A stretch of 64,000 bases of DNA from Manis javanica (taxonomy: Eukaryota; Chordata; Mammalia; Pholidota; Manidae). Positions 35,270 to 46,745 of the stretch are shown here, piece by piece. The notes under the pieces are model-generated. The model did no database searches and was not told the origin of the DNA. It saw nothing but the letters and a program-made list of their open reading frames with translations. A program made the translations under genes and the position numbers. Positions within the stretch are counted from its first letter, which is position 1; every line of letters starts with the position of its first letter. The stretch lies in assembly GCF_040802235.1 (NCBI RefSeq), contig NC_133157.1, positions 21,965,501 through 22,029,500 on the forward strand. Direction: 5' to 3'.

Positions 35270-36400
35270 CTATATTTTTATTGCTTATATCAACTTTATT
35301 TAGGGTATAGTTTACATCCCATTTTTAGTGCCTCAATTGTGAAAAATGTATAGATCCATACAACCAGCAAAAATTTCCCCATGCCTCTGTGCTATCCCCC
35401 TACCTCAGCATTAGGAAACTACTGATTTGCTGTCACTATAGATCATTCTTAGCTGTTGTAGAACTTCATTATGAGGGGATCCATACAGAATGTAGTCTAT
35501 CTGGCTACTTCCACTCAGCATAGTGTTTTTAATATTCAGCCATGTTATTGTGTATATAAGTAGTCCTTTTTTGTTACTGATAAGATCCTATTGTCACTAG
35601 TAGCAGCAGTAATAGTAATAGTAGAATTTCACTATTGATAAAGATTGTGGTTTTAGTTTGGGGCTATTATGAATAAAGCTGCTATGAATATTCATATACA
35701 AGTCTTTGTGTAGATTTGTGTTTTAATGTTTGGGGGGTAAATACCTAGCAGTGGAATTATTAGACCATATGTTAAAGGTATGTTTCACTTCATAAAAAGT
35801 AAAACAAAAACAAAAAACTCACCAGTTTTCCAAAGTTCTTGTATGCTATCAAAATGTATCCAAGCTATTTCTGGTTAACCTACAATCTCACCAACATACG
35901 ATGTTGTAAGTCTTTTAAATTTTACCAAGATAGTGTGAGCAAAGTGTTATCTCATTGTGGTTTTAATTTGAATTTCCCTGATGATTAACGAGGTTGAGCA
36001 TCTATCTGTGTGCTTATTGGTCATTCATATTATCTTCCTTTGAAAAGAGTGTGTTCAAATCAATTGCCATGTTTTTACCAGTTGTTTGTCTTTTATTGAG
36101 TAAGAGTTCTTTATATATTCTGGATATAAGTCCTTTTTTAGGTCTATGCATTGAACACATTTCCTCCCAGTCTGTGACTTGCCTTTTCAATTTTTTTAAG
36201 CAACATTTTTTAAGGAACAAAAATTTTTAATTTTAATGAAGTCAAATTTTTAATTGTTTTATACTTCGTGATTTCTGTGTCCTGCCTAAGAAATATTTGC
36301 CTACCCCAAGGTTGCAAAGATTATCCACATCATCTTCCAGAAGTTGTATAGTTGTACAGTTAATTTTGAGTAATTCTGTTATACGGTGTGAGGTAAGGAT
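35270..36400 (-). mobile_element. Antisense L1, second fragment
   Basis: Again the L1 complement: 'ttcatagcagctttattcat' on the other strand, and on + 'ccagttttccaaagttcttg', 'ttttaatttgaatttccctg' and 'gttctttatatattctggat'. It restarts at the 3'UTR side, so it is a separate insertion from 33030-34900 and not its continuation. The minus frame 36014-36220 is a relic of ORF2. Confidence 0.9.
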
Positions 36401-36404
36401 CAAG

Positions 36405-36458
36405 TTTCTTCCCTCTTTCCTTCCTCCCCTCATTCCTTTCTTTTTTTTTTTTTTTCTT
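36405..36458. repeat. CT-rich tract with T run
   Basis: A TTCC/TCCC-rich stretch ends in about 17 T. It adjoins the antisense L1 but no SINE body follows. Confidence 0.7.
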
Positions 36459-36459
36459 C

Positions 36460-37175
36460 AATAGAGATACCCAAGGGATTCCAAAAGGAGAAAGAGCCTG
36501 GAAGCGGCAATGGGAAGAATTTGCCTGACGTCCTGGCTCTGACATACATGGAGCCTACATTTGAGAAGAGCTGAAGTTTCAGTTAAGGCAAAAGAAACAT
36601 CTGAGAAGAAGTCAAGAATATATTGGCACTTGCTGAATGCAGCAGGGTGCACAGGGAAAGGGTCTGAGAGAGAGATGGGGGATGATTCTATCAGATTGGG
36701 ATGTAAAAAGCAATGGTATGTGGCATATATTATTCACAGGGGTTATGATACTGTTTAAAATTTACATTAAAATACCCTTGAAAGTGTAATATATATTTAT
36801 ATGTACATTAGTTTTTAAAATCTAAAAAGTTAAATTTGAAGTACCCTAATGAGGAGTCCACTCCTGGTGTGTTTATATTAGCATTTGAAAATCCTCACAT
36901 AGGAACTGATGTTCCAGAGGGAGTTTCTGCAAATATTCTTATAGTTCTTAGCTATATATTATGTAAATTAACATATATTAGTTATATAGTTAATATGTAA
37001 ATTAGCATAAGGAATGTTAGGATTTTTTTTTATTTTAGACTGATGAGATGAGGGGTATTCAAGATATGTGGATGGATGGGCTGGCTTGAAAACTGTGCTG
37101 GCACTTCCTCTCTTTCGTGAATAGAGTATAAGAATGGGTGTGTATTTAGTGCGACCAGATATCCTCTTTGAACCT
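36460..37175. other. Intergenic sequence, nothing identified
   Basis: No gene or firm repeat is seen. Confidence 0.5.
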
Positions 37176-37179
37176 AGAC

Positions 37180-37300
37180 TTTCTTCTCTATAAATTGGGG
37201 ACAATAATACCTATCTGCTGGGGATGTTGGGAATAATGATGCAACACACCCAGCTCCAGGCCTGGCACTGAATGACTGTTCTACACATGTGTATTTGTTC
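37180..37300 (+). repeat. MIR SINE 3' half
   Basis: 'ataaattggggacaataata', 'cctatctgctggggatgttg' and 'ccaggcctggcactgaatga' match the MIR downstream half. Confidence 0.65.
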
Positions 37301-37449
37301 CTTTTCCTTGACTGTCTTTTTTATCACAGTATTTTGAGGTTTTAATTTTACATCATTTCCCATGTTCTCTTTTGTGTCCTCATCTCAACTTTCTTGCTAG
37401 ACACAGTCTTCAACCGTAATTGAGGCTGGACTCTCTCTGAAGAGCCCAG

Positions 37450-37640
37450 GGCAGTCTATCAAATCTTAGTATACCTAATTACCTGGGATGCTTCTTTAAC
37501 ATGCAAATTCCAGGGACCTACTTCAAAGGACTATGACTCTTTATGTCTTTCTGGGTGTGGCCCAGCAATCTGCATACTTAAATCTTAAATACACCCAGCT
37601 ATGCCGAATGAGATGGTCAATAGCCACACTGACAGAAATC
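37450..37640. mobile_element. MER5A-like hAT-Charlie remnant
   Basis: 'ctaattacctgggatgcttc', 'ttaacatgcaaattccaggg' and 'tggcccagcaatctgcatac' fit MER5A. Confidence 0.65.
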
Positions 37641-37644
37641 TGTG

Positions 37645-39010
37645 GTCTGAGAAAAGCTTGCTTCGGAAGACCTAGAACTGCATTTTCTTCAAATTTGCAA
37701 GTAGAAAAAAGCCAGGAAACCTGGTTTTCCAGTCCCCCATGGAGCCCTCAGATTGAGCTGACCCAGAAATCTGAACAAGCTCACCACTACTTGTTTCTGC
37801 TCTTGACAACATGGAACTATTTTTACCTGTCCAGGATCCATTTTCCCTTTCTCTGGTAATCCCCTGGTTTTCCTCACTCCTAGTTGAAATGGTTCAAGTA
37901 AGGCTGATACACACCCACCCCACCTCACATTCCTAGCTCAGTCAGTGAAGGTAAGCCTTCAGGACATGTTCTAGAACAAGGAAGACGAATGCTCTTCCTT
38001 CAGGGATACTAAACTGGTAGAACCTAAGCCTGGAGCTGCCTGGCTTGTCTTACACAAGGTGGAGAGCCTTCTGAGAATGAAACTGGAGATGGTGCCCTTG
38101 TGACATCTTTAAGCCTCTATAGTTCCTGGTAATAGGAGTTACTAATTCTCTTCTTGTTTTAAGTCAGTTTGAGCTGGCATTTCTCCTTACAACTGAGCTC
38201 TAATACATAGAACCAACCCCCCAAATGTAGGCCTTTACATCACCCCCTCTCTTCCCATCACTCCTACCTCACTGCACAAAAGGATCCTCCCTCACTGGGC
38301 AGTCCCAAACAATTCCCCTACACTTCACTTTCCTCAAATAATGTTACCTCCTTGCCACAGGTGGAATCCTCAGGACTCAAGTTTCCCATGTCCCTGAAGA
38401 AGGGAGACCTTGCTCTTTAGGGCCAGGTTAGCCCACTTTTCTTCCACTATTTGAGGGGGAAAAAATCCTTTTCCTTTGAGACTCAAGTTATAGAGCTCAC
38501 TGATACTAATTTCCTGTGTGAAAGGTGATACAAAAGGGAGGCACTATGTCAGGGTTTTTTTTAATGGAGTCACGAGGCAGTAATGCGGTGAGCCTTATGC
38601 ACCTCCTCAAAGGTGGGACCATGAACTTTGAACTGGGCAAAACCACAAATATTTCAAGGATTCTGCGGGAACCCCTGCAACTTGCTAGAGTAATGGGCTT
38701 TTGATTAGTGATGGCTTTAGTAACCAATTATATTCAGCCAAGATTATTCTCTGCTGCCAACACCAATCAAACTTCCTTGTAAGTAACGAATACAAGCATT
38801 CCCTTTTTGTCTTCAAAAACCCTGATGTTTGATCCCTAGTGAAAAACAACTTGGCTTGCTATTTGAATCTGTCCTCCCTGAACTGCAATTTGTTTCAGTT
38901 CTTTCTTAGTGGACACTTGATTACTTAATTTACTTAGGATTTTGACACCTGTTTGAGTGTCATCGTTCACCATCATTCCAGAAGGATTTCACCATTCAAC
39001 AGCCTATGAT
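37645..39010. other. Intergenic sequence, nothing identified
   Basis: Frames up to 108 codons (37533-37859) overlap the MER5A and have no support. Confidence 0.5.
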
Positions 39011-39014
39011 CACA

Positions 39015-39240
39015 GTTCATACAGCATTTACTTGTGTGCTAGATATGATTCTAAGCACCTTACATATATTTTAGCTCACACAACCTTTATAATAACAGGT
39101 ATTGTTATCCCCATGTTATAGACGAGGAAACTGAGGTTCAGAAAGGTTCTTTAGACTTGTGGGGAATTACCAGCTACTAAGTAGTTAGAGTGGGGATGAG
39201 GACAAGGAGTCTAACTGCAGTCCGGGCTCTTGCATACACT
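39015..39240 (-). repeat. MIR SINE, antisense
   Basis: 'acttgtgtgctagatatgat', 'tctaagcaccttacatatat', 'gttatccccatgttatagac' and 'gaggaaactgaggttcagaa' are the complement of MIR in full order. Confidence 0.92.
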
Positions 39241-39244
39241 CTAG

Positions 39245-40190
39245 CTTCCCAGTTCCCTATTCTGTATAATTGTAGCCTTCCTGGTATCCAATCTATATGG
39301 GTCCTGTGAAGGTGGGAGGGAGTCAGTACCTTTTCCAGCTGAGCCACTGGTCATCTAGAAGGTCCCTGGAGAGATGTCAGCTGAGGATGGTTTGGTGGTC
39401 ATTGGAGGTCTGTACCTCTCCTTCCTACATCTCAATTATTTGTCATCTCCCAGAAGATGTACCAACTAATAAACAGGGCCAGAATCTGGGATGTAAGTTG
39501 GGCCAAAGACACAGCAGCAGAAATGCAAATTAGGTCTTTTGCTCCTGGTAGCCCATACGGCCTCGTCTCTACTCCAATCAATATGCCTTATTTCCCATGA
39601 GAAGGTTGTTGCATTCAGGCCAGTACATCCTCCCTCTGTAAGATTGTCCTTATAATGTGTCCCTTGCCTATATCCTTACTCAGAGCCCTGTGCTCTTCAA
39701 CCCTCTACAAACTTTGCACAATAGGTGCGAAACCTCTGGTCGTCACCTTTCCTCTCTGAAAGGGCAGAAAGGAAGCCAGAGGCTCTGGAGGAAGCCCGGA
39801 TGCAGTTTCACCATCCCAGCCAATCACACCTCCATATAGCTTCATCTGGAGCTGCTCCTGTCTGAAAACTCAAGATCCAACACTCCACCCCAATATAACC
39901 CACCTCCAGCCTTCTGCTTCTCATTCTCTCTCCAGCTCAACAGCTTCTCCACCTCCACTTCCAGTTGCTAACAGGCCCTCCAGGCTTCACGATACCTGCC
40001 AACAATCCCCAGTCATGCCACACCCAACCTGTAAACATGCATCCCTGGGTCAACATAAACGCCCCACTTCTCCGTTCCAGGCTCAACCACTGGTAAAAAA
40101 CCCAAAGCTGTGTATACTGGTGCCAAGATCGCCAAGCTCCACATGCCCCCCAGCCCCCACTCCCCACGACACCAATCTTAACTTGTACTC
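39245..40190. other. Sequence upstream of the TXN promoter, nothing identified
   Basis: GC content rises towards the promoter. No exon or named repeat is seen. Confidence 0.5.
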
Positions 40191-40194
40191 ACAA

Positions 40195-40380
40195 CAGCTA
40201 AAACTATTGAGTGCTTACTACGTGACAAGCACTGTCCTAATCACTTTAAGCTCTTTATTTAACCGTGAAAACACCATTACAATGAGTTAGAGACCATCAT
40301 GACTCCCATTTTACAGAAAGGAAAACTGAGGCACCGGGAGGTCAGGACCCATTTGGGGTCACCACTGCGTCACTCCCGCC
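40195..40380 (-). repeat. MIR SINE, antisense
   Basis: 'gagtgcttactacgtgacaa', 'gcactgtcctaatcacttta', 'cccattttacagaaaggaaa' and 'actgaggcaccgggaggtca' match the MIR complement. It ends about 200 bp before the antioxidant response element. Confidence 0.88.
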
Positions 40381-40575
40381 GCACTTACGTCCGCACGCAG
40401 CTGTCTGGTCTCAAAACCCAGTCACTCCCGGCCTTCTCTGCCTCTGTAAACTGCTGTGTCACGCTGGAGCGGCGGGTTTGTCGGTCAAAGTGAAAGAACG
40501 AAGGAGGGAAGGGAAGAAAACCTTCGCGATAAGATCTGGAAAGGGAGGAGGGCACACGCAGAGCTACTTGGGGGT

Positions 40576-40596
40576 CATCGTTACTCAGCATTTTGT
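40576..40596 (-). promoter_or_regulatory. Antioxidant response element of TXN (NRF2/MAF site)
   Basis: GTTACTCAGCA on + reads TGCTGAGTAAC on -, a MARE/NF-E2-like half plus core. The human TXN promoter is reported to carry an ARE with this same GTTACTCAGCA core at about -450, used by NRF2 for induction by electrophiles and hemin. Here it lies about 455 bp before the expected start site. The match is seen; activity is taken from the human gene. Confidence 0.8.
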
Positions 40597-41008
40597 TGGG
40601 TTCGCGGGGTTGGGGTTCGGGAGCGTGGGGGGCCTTTTCGAGGAATCCAGCCCTGCCTAGGCGCCCAGTTCTCGAGCTTGGGCACGTTTGATTAAGGCCT
40701 GGCTTACCCCTTCCCAGGTGACCCTGTGCTCTCGGGGGAGGCCTCCACCTCCCCGCCTCCCCCCATGTACAGAGTGTAAGCGCCCTTTAGGTCGCTCGAC
40801 GGCCCCGCCGGATCCCAACTCCCAGGGGATGGGTGCAGGTGGGAGGTGCGAGGGATCGTGGCAGAGGGGTCCCACGAATCCCATCCCCAAAGCCCTTCCG
40901 GGAGGCGGAGCCCTGCTGCAGCGCCGGGGCGGGCGCGGGAGGCCGGAGCGGGCGCGCCCCCGCCAGACGCACGCTGCGCGTGCCCGCGCGCCCGCCCCCC
41001 CCCGTTGC

Positions 41009-41015
41009 TATAAAG
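41009..41015 (+). promoter_or_regulatory. TXN TATA box
   Basis: TATAAAG follows a C-rich run. The transcription start is expected about 25-30 bp downstream (near 41040), which gives a 5'UTR of roughly 70 bp, in line with human TXN. Confidence 0.85.
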
Positions 41016-41112
41016 GGAAGGCGGGCTGCGAGCTCTCCCCAGCTTAGTTCTGCGTTTTGCATCCTCTCTCTCGGCGTGTCGTACTGTCGCCTGTCAGACC
41101 CCAGCAGCCAGA

Positions 41113-41136
41113 ATGGTGAAACAGATCGACAGCAAG
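41113..41136 (+). CDS. TXN: TXN exon 1 coding part; thioredoxin-1
   Basis: TXN is the cytosolic and nuclear protein-disulfide reductase. Its dithiol, recharged by thioredoxin reductase with NADPH, reduces ribonucleotide reductase, peroxiredoxins and transcription factors, and it binds ASK1 and TXNIP. The start ATG follows 'cagccaga' and begins MVKQIDSK. The donor is GTACGC. The five coding exons (24, 105, 60, 66 and 63 bp, all phase 0) give exactly 105 residues. Visible key residues are the redox pair Cys32/Cys35 in WCGPCK, Asp26, the cis-Pro75 in MPTF, and the regulatory Cys62, Cys69 and Cys73. All are kept, so the gene is intact. The introns are 4.27, 0.46, 6.80 and 0.47 kb. The CpG-island TATA promoter with an upstream ARE fits a housekeeping, stress-inducible gene. 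The presence of introns rules out a retrocopy. Confidence 0.97.
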
Positions 41137-42299
41137 GTACGCGCTCGCGGGGGAGGCCAGGGCGCGGCGCGCAGCCTTCTCAGCTGGGGAAGGCGATGGG
41201 CCCGAGGTGGCAGGCCGTCCCTCGGCATCCCGGGGCAAGAGGCGCGGCGGATCGGCCCGGCTCTGCGGGAAGCCAGGGCCTGGGCGCGGCCCGAGCACAC
41301 CCTGAGGAAGGGAGGAGAGCGACGGGGTCCCCTGCAGGGCAGGGTCGGGGTGACCAGCGCTGCCCGTGCCCGGGCGTCCCCTGCCGCTGCTCTTCCCGCT
41401 CCCCCTCGCCCGGAAAATGCCTGTTGGGTGAGGTATGGAGTCCACCCTTGGCCTCCATCTGTATCTGGATACGGGCTGAGGCAAGGAGATGGAAGGCCTC
41501 TTGGAGAAAGCACGGGTTGCTGGCCGCCACTCCCTCCCGGGTGAGCGGCGCGATCCACTGGCCCCGGGTGGGGTGAGCCCCCCCTGAAGGGATCTAGGCC
41601 GGAGACCCCGGGCTGCCTCCATCGCTGCCCGACCCCAGATGCGACGCGTGCTGGATCCGCGTAAAGGGGCGCTTCCGGGCTGAAGACTCCCCTAGCGTGT
41701 GGGAGTCCCGGCCCCCGCCCGAGGGCCCAGGTGGCCGCGGGGAAGTGCGGTCCGGGCCGCGCCCTCGGGGCTCCTCCTCCTGCGGCGCTGGGCGTGTTTC
41801 CGGCAGCGCTGGCTTTGGAATGACTCAGTCCCTAAGGCTGGGCCCAAGGGCCGGAGGCCCTGCCCGACTGTGATTCACCCACGGTCGGTGGGTTCCCAGA
41901 AGCCCGGAGTGCCCCTGGGAGCAGCCGCGCCCTGCGCGCGCTGTCAGCCTTTGAGCACCCAGATTCTGTCCCTTTAGGAATGTCCACGGCAAGAAGTATT
42001 CCATATTCGAAAGTTACTGCCAGCCTGGTACCCTCCTGCTCGGGAAACCCGGAGCCTGTGGCTGGGACACTGTGGCAACCCAAGAATTGTTAAATGCAGT
42101 CAGAAAAGTGAATGGGAGAAAAGTGATGTTGCTCGGAAAGTTGAAGACCCCCTCGGGAGCGTTTACCTCGCGGTACCCCCACTCCAGGAAAGCAGGTCGG
42201 GTCCTCGCCCGCCTGTAACTGCCCGCACCTGTTAGATGCTGGGGTGGGCTTCCGACATGGAAGATTTATCAAAGAAGTCCCTTATCTTTTTGTTGCCTT

Positions 42300-42340
42300 T
42301 ATAATTGGAAAGTGATCACTGTATATGTGATCACTGTAGA
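42300..42340. repeat. Short direct repeat of a palindromic 12-mer
   Basis: GTGATCACTGTA occurs at 42312-42323 and again at 42327-42338. Each contains the palindrome GTGATCAC. It lies in TXN intron 1. The origin is unknown. Confidence 0.8.
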
Positions 42341-42341
42341 A

Positions 42342-42830
42342 AATTTGGGAAGAGAGAGGTCTTCTGTTTTCTTAGAAGTAACCATAAGTAGTTGAGATTA
42401 TTTTATGTATACCGTTTTGTTTGGGAGTCCTTTTTTTTCCCAGTCCAAGTTAGCCTGAGCACTTCCCATGTAATTAGAAACTCCTTGCAATCATTTCAGT
42501 ATCTGGACACATTTGCTGGACTTTTAGGCGGTTTTTGCTGCTTCAGTGAACATTTTTGTTCTTTGTGCAGAGTTCAGGGTATTTTCCTCAGGTTAGGGGT
42601 TCTGGGTGCCGTGGTTGGGTCAAGGGATGTGAATCTTTTAAAGCTTTTTAAATGCCACAAGAAGCATAGAAGAATGCACTCCCCATTCCGTCCCCATCAA
42701 CACTGAGTTTCCCCCTTAACTGACCAAATCTTTAGTGAGAAAAATGATCGCATGCTCATTTGAGTATCTTTGATTTAGTGACTCTGAACATTCCACACCC
42801 CCACATATGTTGATTGGATCGTTGAGCCTG
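42342..42830 (-). mobile_element. Probable antisense old L1 fragment in TXN intron 1
   Basis: 'agaatgcactccccattccg' with 'catcaacactgagtttcccc' and 'tgctcatttgagtatctttg' recalls the antisense L1ME 3' block ('cactcccaccagcagtgtat'). It is strongly diverged and the call is tentative. Confidence 0.4.
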
Positions 42831-42834
42831 TTCT

Positions 42835-45407
42835 CCCTTGTCCTTTATTTTTTCCTATTGGTTCCTCATTTTCTTTCCTTTTTTTTTATTGTTGAAAAAT
42901 GAGGTCCTTAATGAGTTTTGTTCCACATACTTTTTATTCAATACCTGCCGAGTGTCAAATATCAGCCGATGGTGGGGGAGGATGGTCTGTAGGGTCTGCT
43001 GACCTCATCAGTATAACCTAACAGGTGAGAACCCGTGAAAGAAGTGATGTAAGAGGACCTCTGAGTGGTCTATATTCTCAGAAGCCATATACTACAAACA
43101 GAAAATGGATGGGCTCCTGGAGTACACCTTTCAGGCTTTCCCTATTTTTGATGTCATAGCTATGGCACCCTCTTCCCCTCATCAGTGAGATGTCCATGAG
43201 TGGCAGAAAGTCTGTTACTCAAAAAAGCACTACAGCCTGGGGCCTGCCCAGTCGCCCTGATACTCAGTTGATCTTCAAAATAATGACCCAGAACCATTAA
43301 TCAAAAGTCAAACGAATTTGAATGTTGTAAATATTGAATACACTTTAGATTTTCATCCTAATGAACTGAAATTGGTGTCATGGGCCACCCAAGACAGTTC
43401 TCTGAGGTGTTGGTAGTTTAGAGACACTGGGATCTATTTCAGAGACCAGTGGGGTAACAGACTATAAGTGTAGTTGAGGGATAAATGAATAGTTGTGTTT
43501 TTCAAGAATGGCAGCTGGCATCTGTTGAATTCCCAGGCACTTTGCTAAATGCTTTACAAATCAGTCTTATGCTTATTTATTACCTTTGGAATGGGTCTGG
43601 TTAGGAAAAGAGATTAGACTCTGTTCTTATTTGCCTACCGCACATACATTGTTTGGTTTTTAGACTATTTATGGCAGTCATGGGGACATTTATTAATCCT
43701 CATTGTTAGTTTCTGGGAGCAAAAATTGTGTTTTGCTTCTTAGTAAGATAATCTTGAATGATGTCTGTCTTAGGTAAACTTACGCATCAGGAGAGGAGAA
43801 TTTATCTTGAAATCTAAACATGCCTGGCCCTGTAATTCATGTTCAGTTAAGCCAAAAGTTTCTGTTACACGCTTTCTTTCTTTTCAGAATTTTAGGTCAT
43901 TTTGCTTGAATTTGACTCAGAGTTGCTTGGGGAAAACCCTTTGACAGTGAATAACATTTTATGTTGAAAATACTTTCATCAGGTATTATATTGAGGGCCA
44001 ACCATGTTCACAAAACAGTGTATTCATCTGACCAGACATCGTTATTCCTGTTTTACCTGGATCTTGCAGTAGAGAATGGTTGGGCTGACCTTCCAACGGA
44101 TCACATTGGGGAAGGCTTTGAATAAAATTCATCTGGAAAAAAATCGGTGATGGTTTGGAAAAATAATTTCCAACTTACTTTCTGTGGCCCACCACTGCCT
44201 CCCTACCACCAACAGTGGAGTGGGTTTGTATCTGTTAAAGGTTACAGAAGTCAAGACAATACCATTCTCAGGAGCACCATTTGTGAATTGTTTCCCCCCA
44301 AAAAAGCGTGAGTAGAGATTAGAAATTTAGAGAAGTAGCTGTACTTCAGAGGAATTCATTTAAATCTTTTTTTTTATTTTAATGGTGCTTTGTTTATTTA
44401 CTTTTTTACTGGACCAGATCTGATATGATTCTTGGCATTCAAGGAAGGCGAATGTTTTTAATTAAACCAACGTAACCAGTAGTTGCCCCTCCCCCTTGAA
44501 GGAAACCTGGACTTCAGAGATCAGCATTTATGTTTTGATTGCACTTTGTTGCGCCAATTAGTGTTGGTCAGCACCAACTGACTAATTGTGGTTAAAAATG
44601 AGTTCCTTGTTAACTAGGAAGTTAGGTTCCTAGGGTTACAGTATCAAGGCATTGGTAAATTATTCAGGGAGGCTGGTGGTAAGGGATTTCCTGATCACGT
44701 CTGCTGTTGGAAATTTATCTGACATGCATTCCTTATGCAAAATAACATCTGAAAGAAAATTCCTTTCTTGAGCTAAAATTGTCTTTCATTTGGTCAACAG
44801 TGAGGGCAGAGTTCTGAGATAAAGAGCAGAAATCAATGATAAACAGTATGAGCTCAACTCTGGAAACTCCATTAAAAAGAGTACAGGGAAGTATGCTCAC
44901 TGTCAAGCAGTGATTGAGCACAAGGGTTTAGAGGTTATTTTCCTTGAAAACTGTTTGAGCTTTTGGCATGTTCTACCACAGGCAATACTACTTTAATCAA
45001 AAAAGTGTTAGCTCTTTTTTTTTTTTACTTTTAAGTGACCCTTTTCATCAGTGGATAAGCATTTAGTCTACCATTTACCTAGCTTTGGTGTGGAAACATT
45101 TAGTACAAATGTGTATTTTTATTTGCCTTTTGTTTGCTTAGTTTGTGTAGAGATTAACCAATTCATTTTGTATAAAATCTTCATAGACACAAATATTGAT
45201 GCACTGTATACATAATACTTCTTTCATCTTACCAAATAACACTGTAACACTGTAGGATTTTTTCAAGCATAGTTTGTTTTCATTTTTTATTAAAAAAAAA
45301 GGTACTCAGAGGAGGACCTCCAAATTCTTCTTTGTGTCACATTTTATCAGGGCTTTTAGAAAAAAAAATGAAGCTATTTAACTTATGCGTTTCTGTTTCC
45401 TTCTCAG
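42835..45407 (+). other. TXN intron 1, 3' part
   Basis: It ends in a polypyrimidine tract and CTCAG before exon 2. A short antisense MIR piece at about 43505-43600 ('aggcactttgctaaatgctt') is the only repeat I would name. No other exon is visible. Confidence 0.6.
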
Positions 45408-45512
45408 TTTGCTTTTCAGGAAGCCTTGGACGGTGCAGGAGATAAACTTGTAGTAGTAGACTTCTCAGCCACGTGGTGTGGGCCTTGCAAAATGATCAAG
45501 CCTTTCTTCCAT
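45408..45512 (+). CDS. TXN: TXN exon 2 (active site)
   Basis: The 35 codons are bounded by 'ttctcag' and GTAAGT. The exon starts [20 protein letters not shown], then [15 protein letters not shown]. It holds beta-1, helix 1, beta-2 with Asp26, and the CGPC redox motif (residues 32-35) at the start of helix 2. Residue 9 is Phe, where human has Thr and mouse Glu. This position is variable and not catalytic. A longer frame running past the donor (to 45650) is only intron read-through. Confidence 0.97.
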
Positions 45513-45972
45513 GTAAGTATTAAACAGCTTCTGCTGTGTAAGAGGTTTGTGGGTTTGGGTTGGTCACAAGCTAGGAAAGAAGGACAGTTAAAGAGTTGTG
45601 GGGTTTTTTTGTTTTTATTGGATCTTGGAAGCCTAAAAGTAATAGCATAACAACGTATTTAGGTTTGACACATGTAGCCATTGAAGACAACTTTTAGAAG
45701 TTCATTTGGTTGCCTTAAGTGGTTTTGCTTTTCTTCAAGTTGAAACACAGGCCCTATTTGAAATTCAGGCCTCAAATGTTGATGTGCCAAATTATTTTGT
45801 ACTAGGGGGAATCTGACTCAGAATGTATGTCTTTTATGCCTAGCTGGTCCCTAAATTTTTGGATCTTTAGTCAGTCTCTACTCTTATTAAATTGCCATTT
45901 AATAAGCTTGAATATATTGACTGCCATTATCCAGTTCTAAATCTTGTGGATTTTTCGTTTTAAAATTTCTAG

Positions 45973-46032
45973 TCCCTCTCTGAAAAGTATTCCAATGTGG
46001 TGTTCCTTGAAGTAGATGTGGATGACTGTCAG
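45973..46032 (+). CDS. TXN: TXN exon 3
   Basis: The acceptor is 'aaatttctag' and the donor GTACGT. The 20 codons are [20 protein letters not shown]. They cover the end of helix 2 and beta-3 up to Cys62. The 60-bp length matches TXNDC8 exon 198-257 exactly. Confidence 0.97.
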
Positions 46033-46524
46033 GTACGTGCTGGAATTTTTACATTGGCCTTTTTCTCTGAATTGTGAGTGCTTATTTTCATTAAATACTA
46101 GAACTACAGCCCTAGCTAAAAAGTTCTATTTTGGAAGAACAGGTAAATGGGCCAGTTATGAGCTTAATCCTTGATGTCATAGGCTATGTATACTGTATCC
46201 TAAAATAAGCATAAAAACAAACGGTTGAGGCTTCTGTAGCCTGTCTTTCTAAAATCCTATGTACTCTATGTAACATTCGGAGATGTTCCGTAAACAGAAA
46301 CTGAATTTGAGTATGAAAACTAAATCCGTAGATACGGTATCACCAAATTGGGAGACTGCCTTTAAGGTTCTTTGTGAACTAATGACATGAGAAAGTATAT
46401 TCACAAGCTTATTCTAGTCTTGGTTGATTTCAGTCAACTAGAAAAAAAATGCAAATGATTTGAAAAACAAACACCAGGGTTCTTGATAGAGAGCTGGGAG
46501 TATACTTTGGGGGAAAATTCCAGG

Positions 46525-46745
46525 GTTGGTTTAGTGTAACCCATGCTTGCTTAGCACTTCATGTGTCAGGCACTGTACTGTGTACTTTGCAAATCTTGAT
46601 TCACCTAATCCTTGGTGCTGTCACCACCCCATTTCACAGATTATGGATAGCCTATCTAAATTTCCTAGAATTACAGTTAGTAAGTGGCAGGGCCTGGATT
46701 TAAGAGGGCTGGTCTGGCTTCCTAGCTTTTGTTCTTAACCACCAC
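46525..46745 (-). repeat. MIR SINE, antisense
   Basis: 'cttgcttagcacttcatgtg', 'tcaggcactgtactgtgtac', 'accccatttcacagattatg' and 'gtaagtggcagggcctggat' give the complete antisense MIR order. Confidence 0.92.

Larger units (their letters stand above)
40790..41960. promoter_or_regulatory. CpG island over TXN promoter, exon 1 and intron 1 start
   Basis: CG dinucleotides are dense and G+C is very high, in sharp contrast with the AT-rich flanks. GC boxes include GGGGCGGG at 40926-40933. The island runs well into intron 1. Long open frames on both strands here (up to 247 codons) come from base composition. Confidence 0.9.

Noticed and set aside
36014-36220. 68-codon minus frame
   Set aside because: It is a remnant of L1 ORF2 in the antisense L1 at 35270-36400, not a gene.
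33030-36400. A single 3.4-kb antisense L1
   Set aside because: The second block starts again from the 3'UTR side, so at least two insertions are needed.
36438-36458. T run as the tail of an antisense SINE
   Set aside because: The adjoining sequence does not match any SINE body I know. It is treated as low-complexity DNA.
40833-41576. 247-codon + frame across the TXN promoter and exon 1
   Set aside because: It follows from high GC content of the CpG island, has low-complexity Arg/Gly/Pro/Ala composition, and runs through the TATA box and TXN start in another frame.
41044-41622. 192-codon minus frame opposite TXN exon 1, with 154- and 116-codon frames inside
   Set aside because: Several overlapping open frames in all phases are typical of CpG islands. 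No start context or homology supports an antisense gene.
45426-45650. 74-codon + frame beginning inside TXN exon 2
   Set aside because: It is the real exon read through the GTAAGT donor into the intron. The correct exon ends at 45512.
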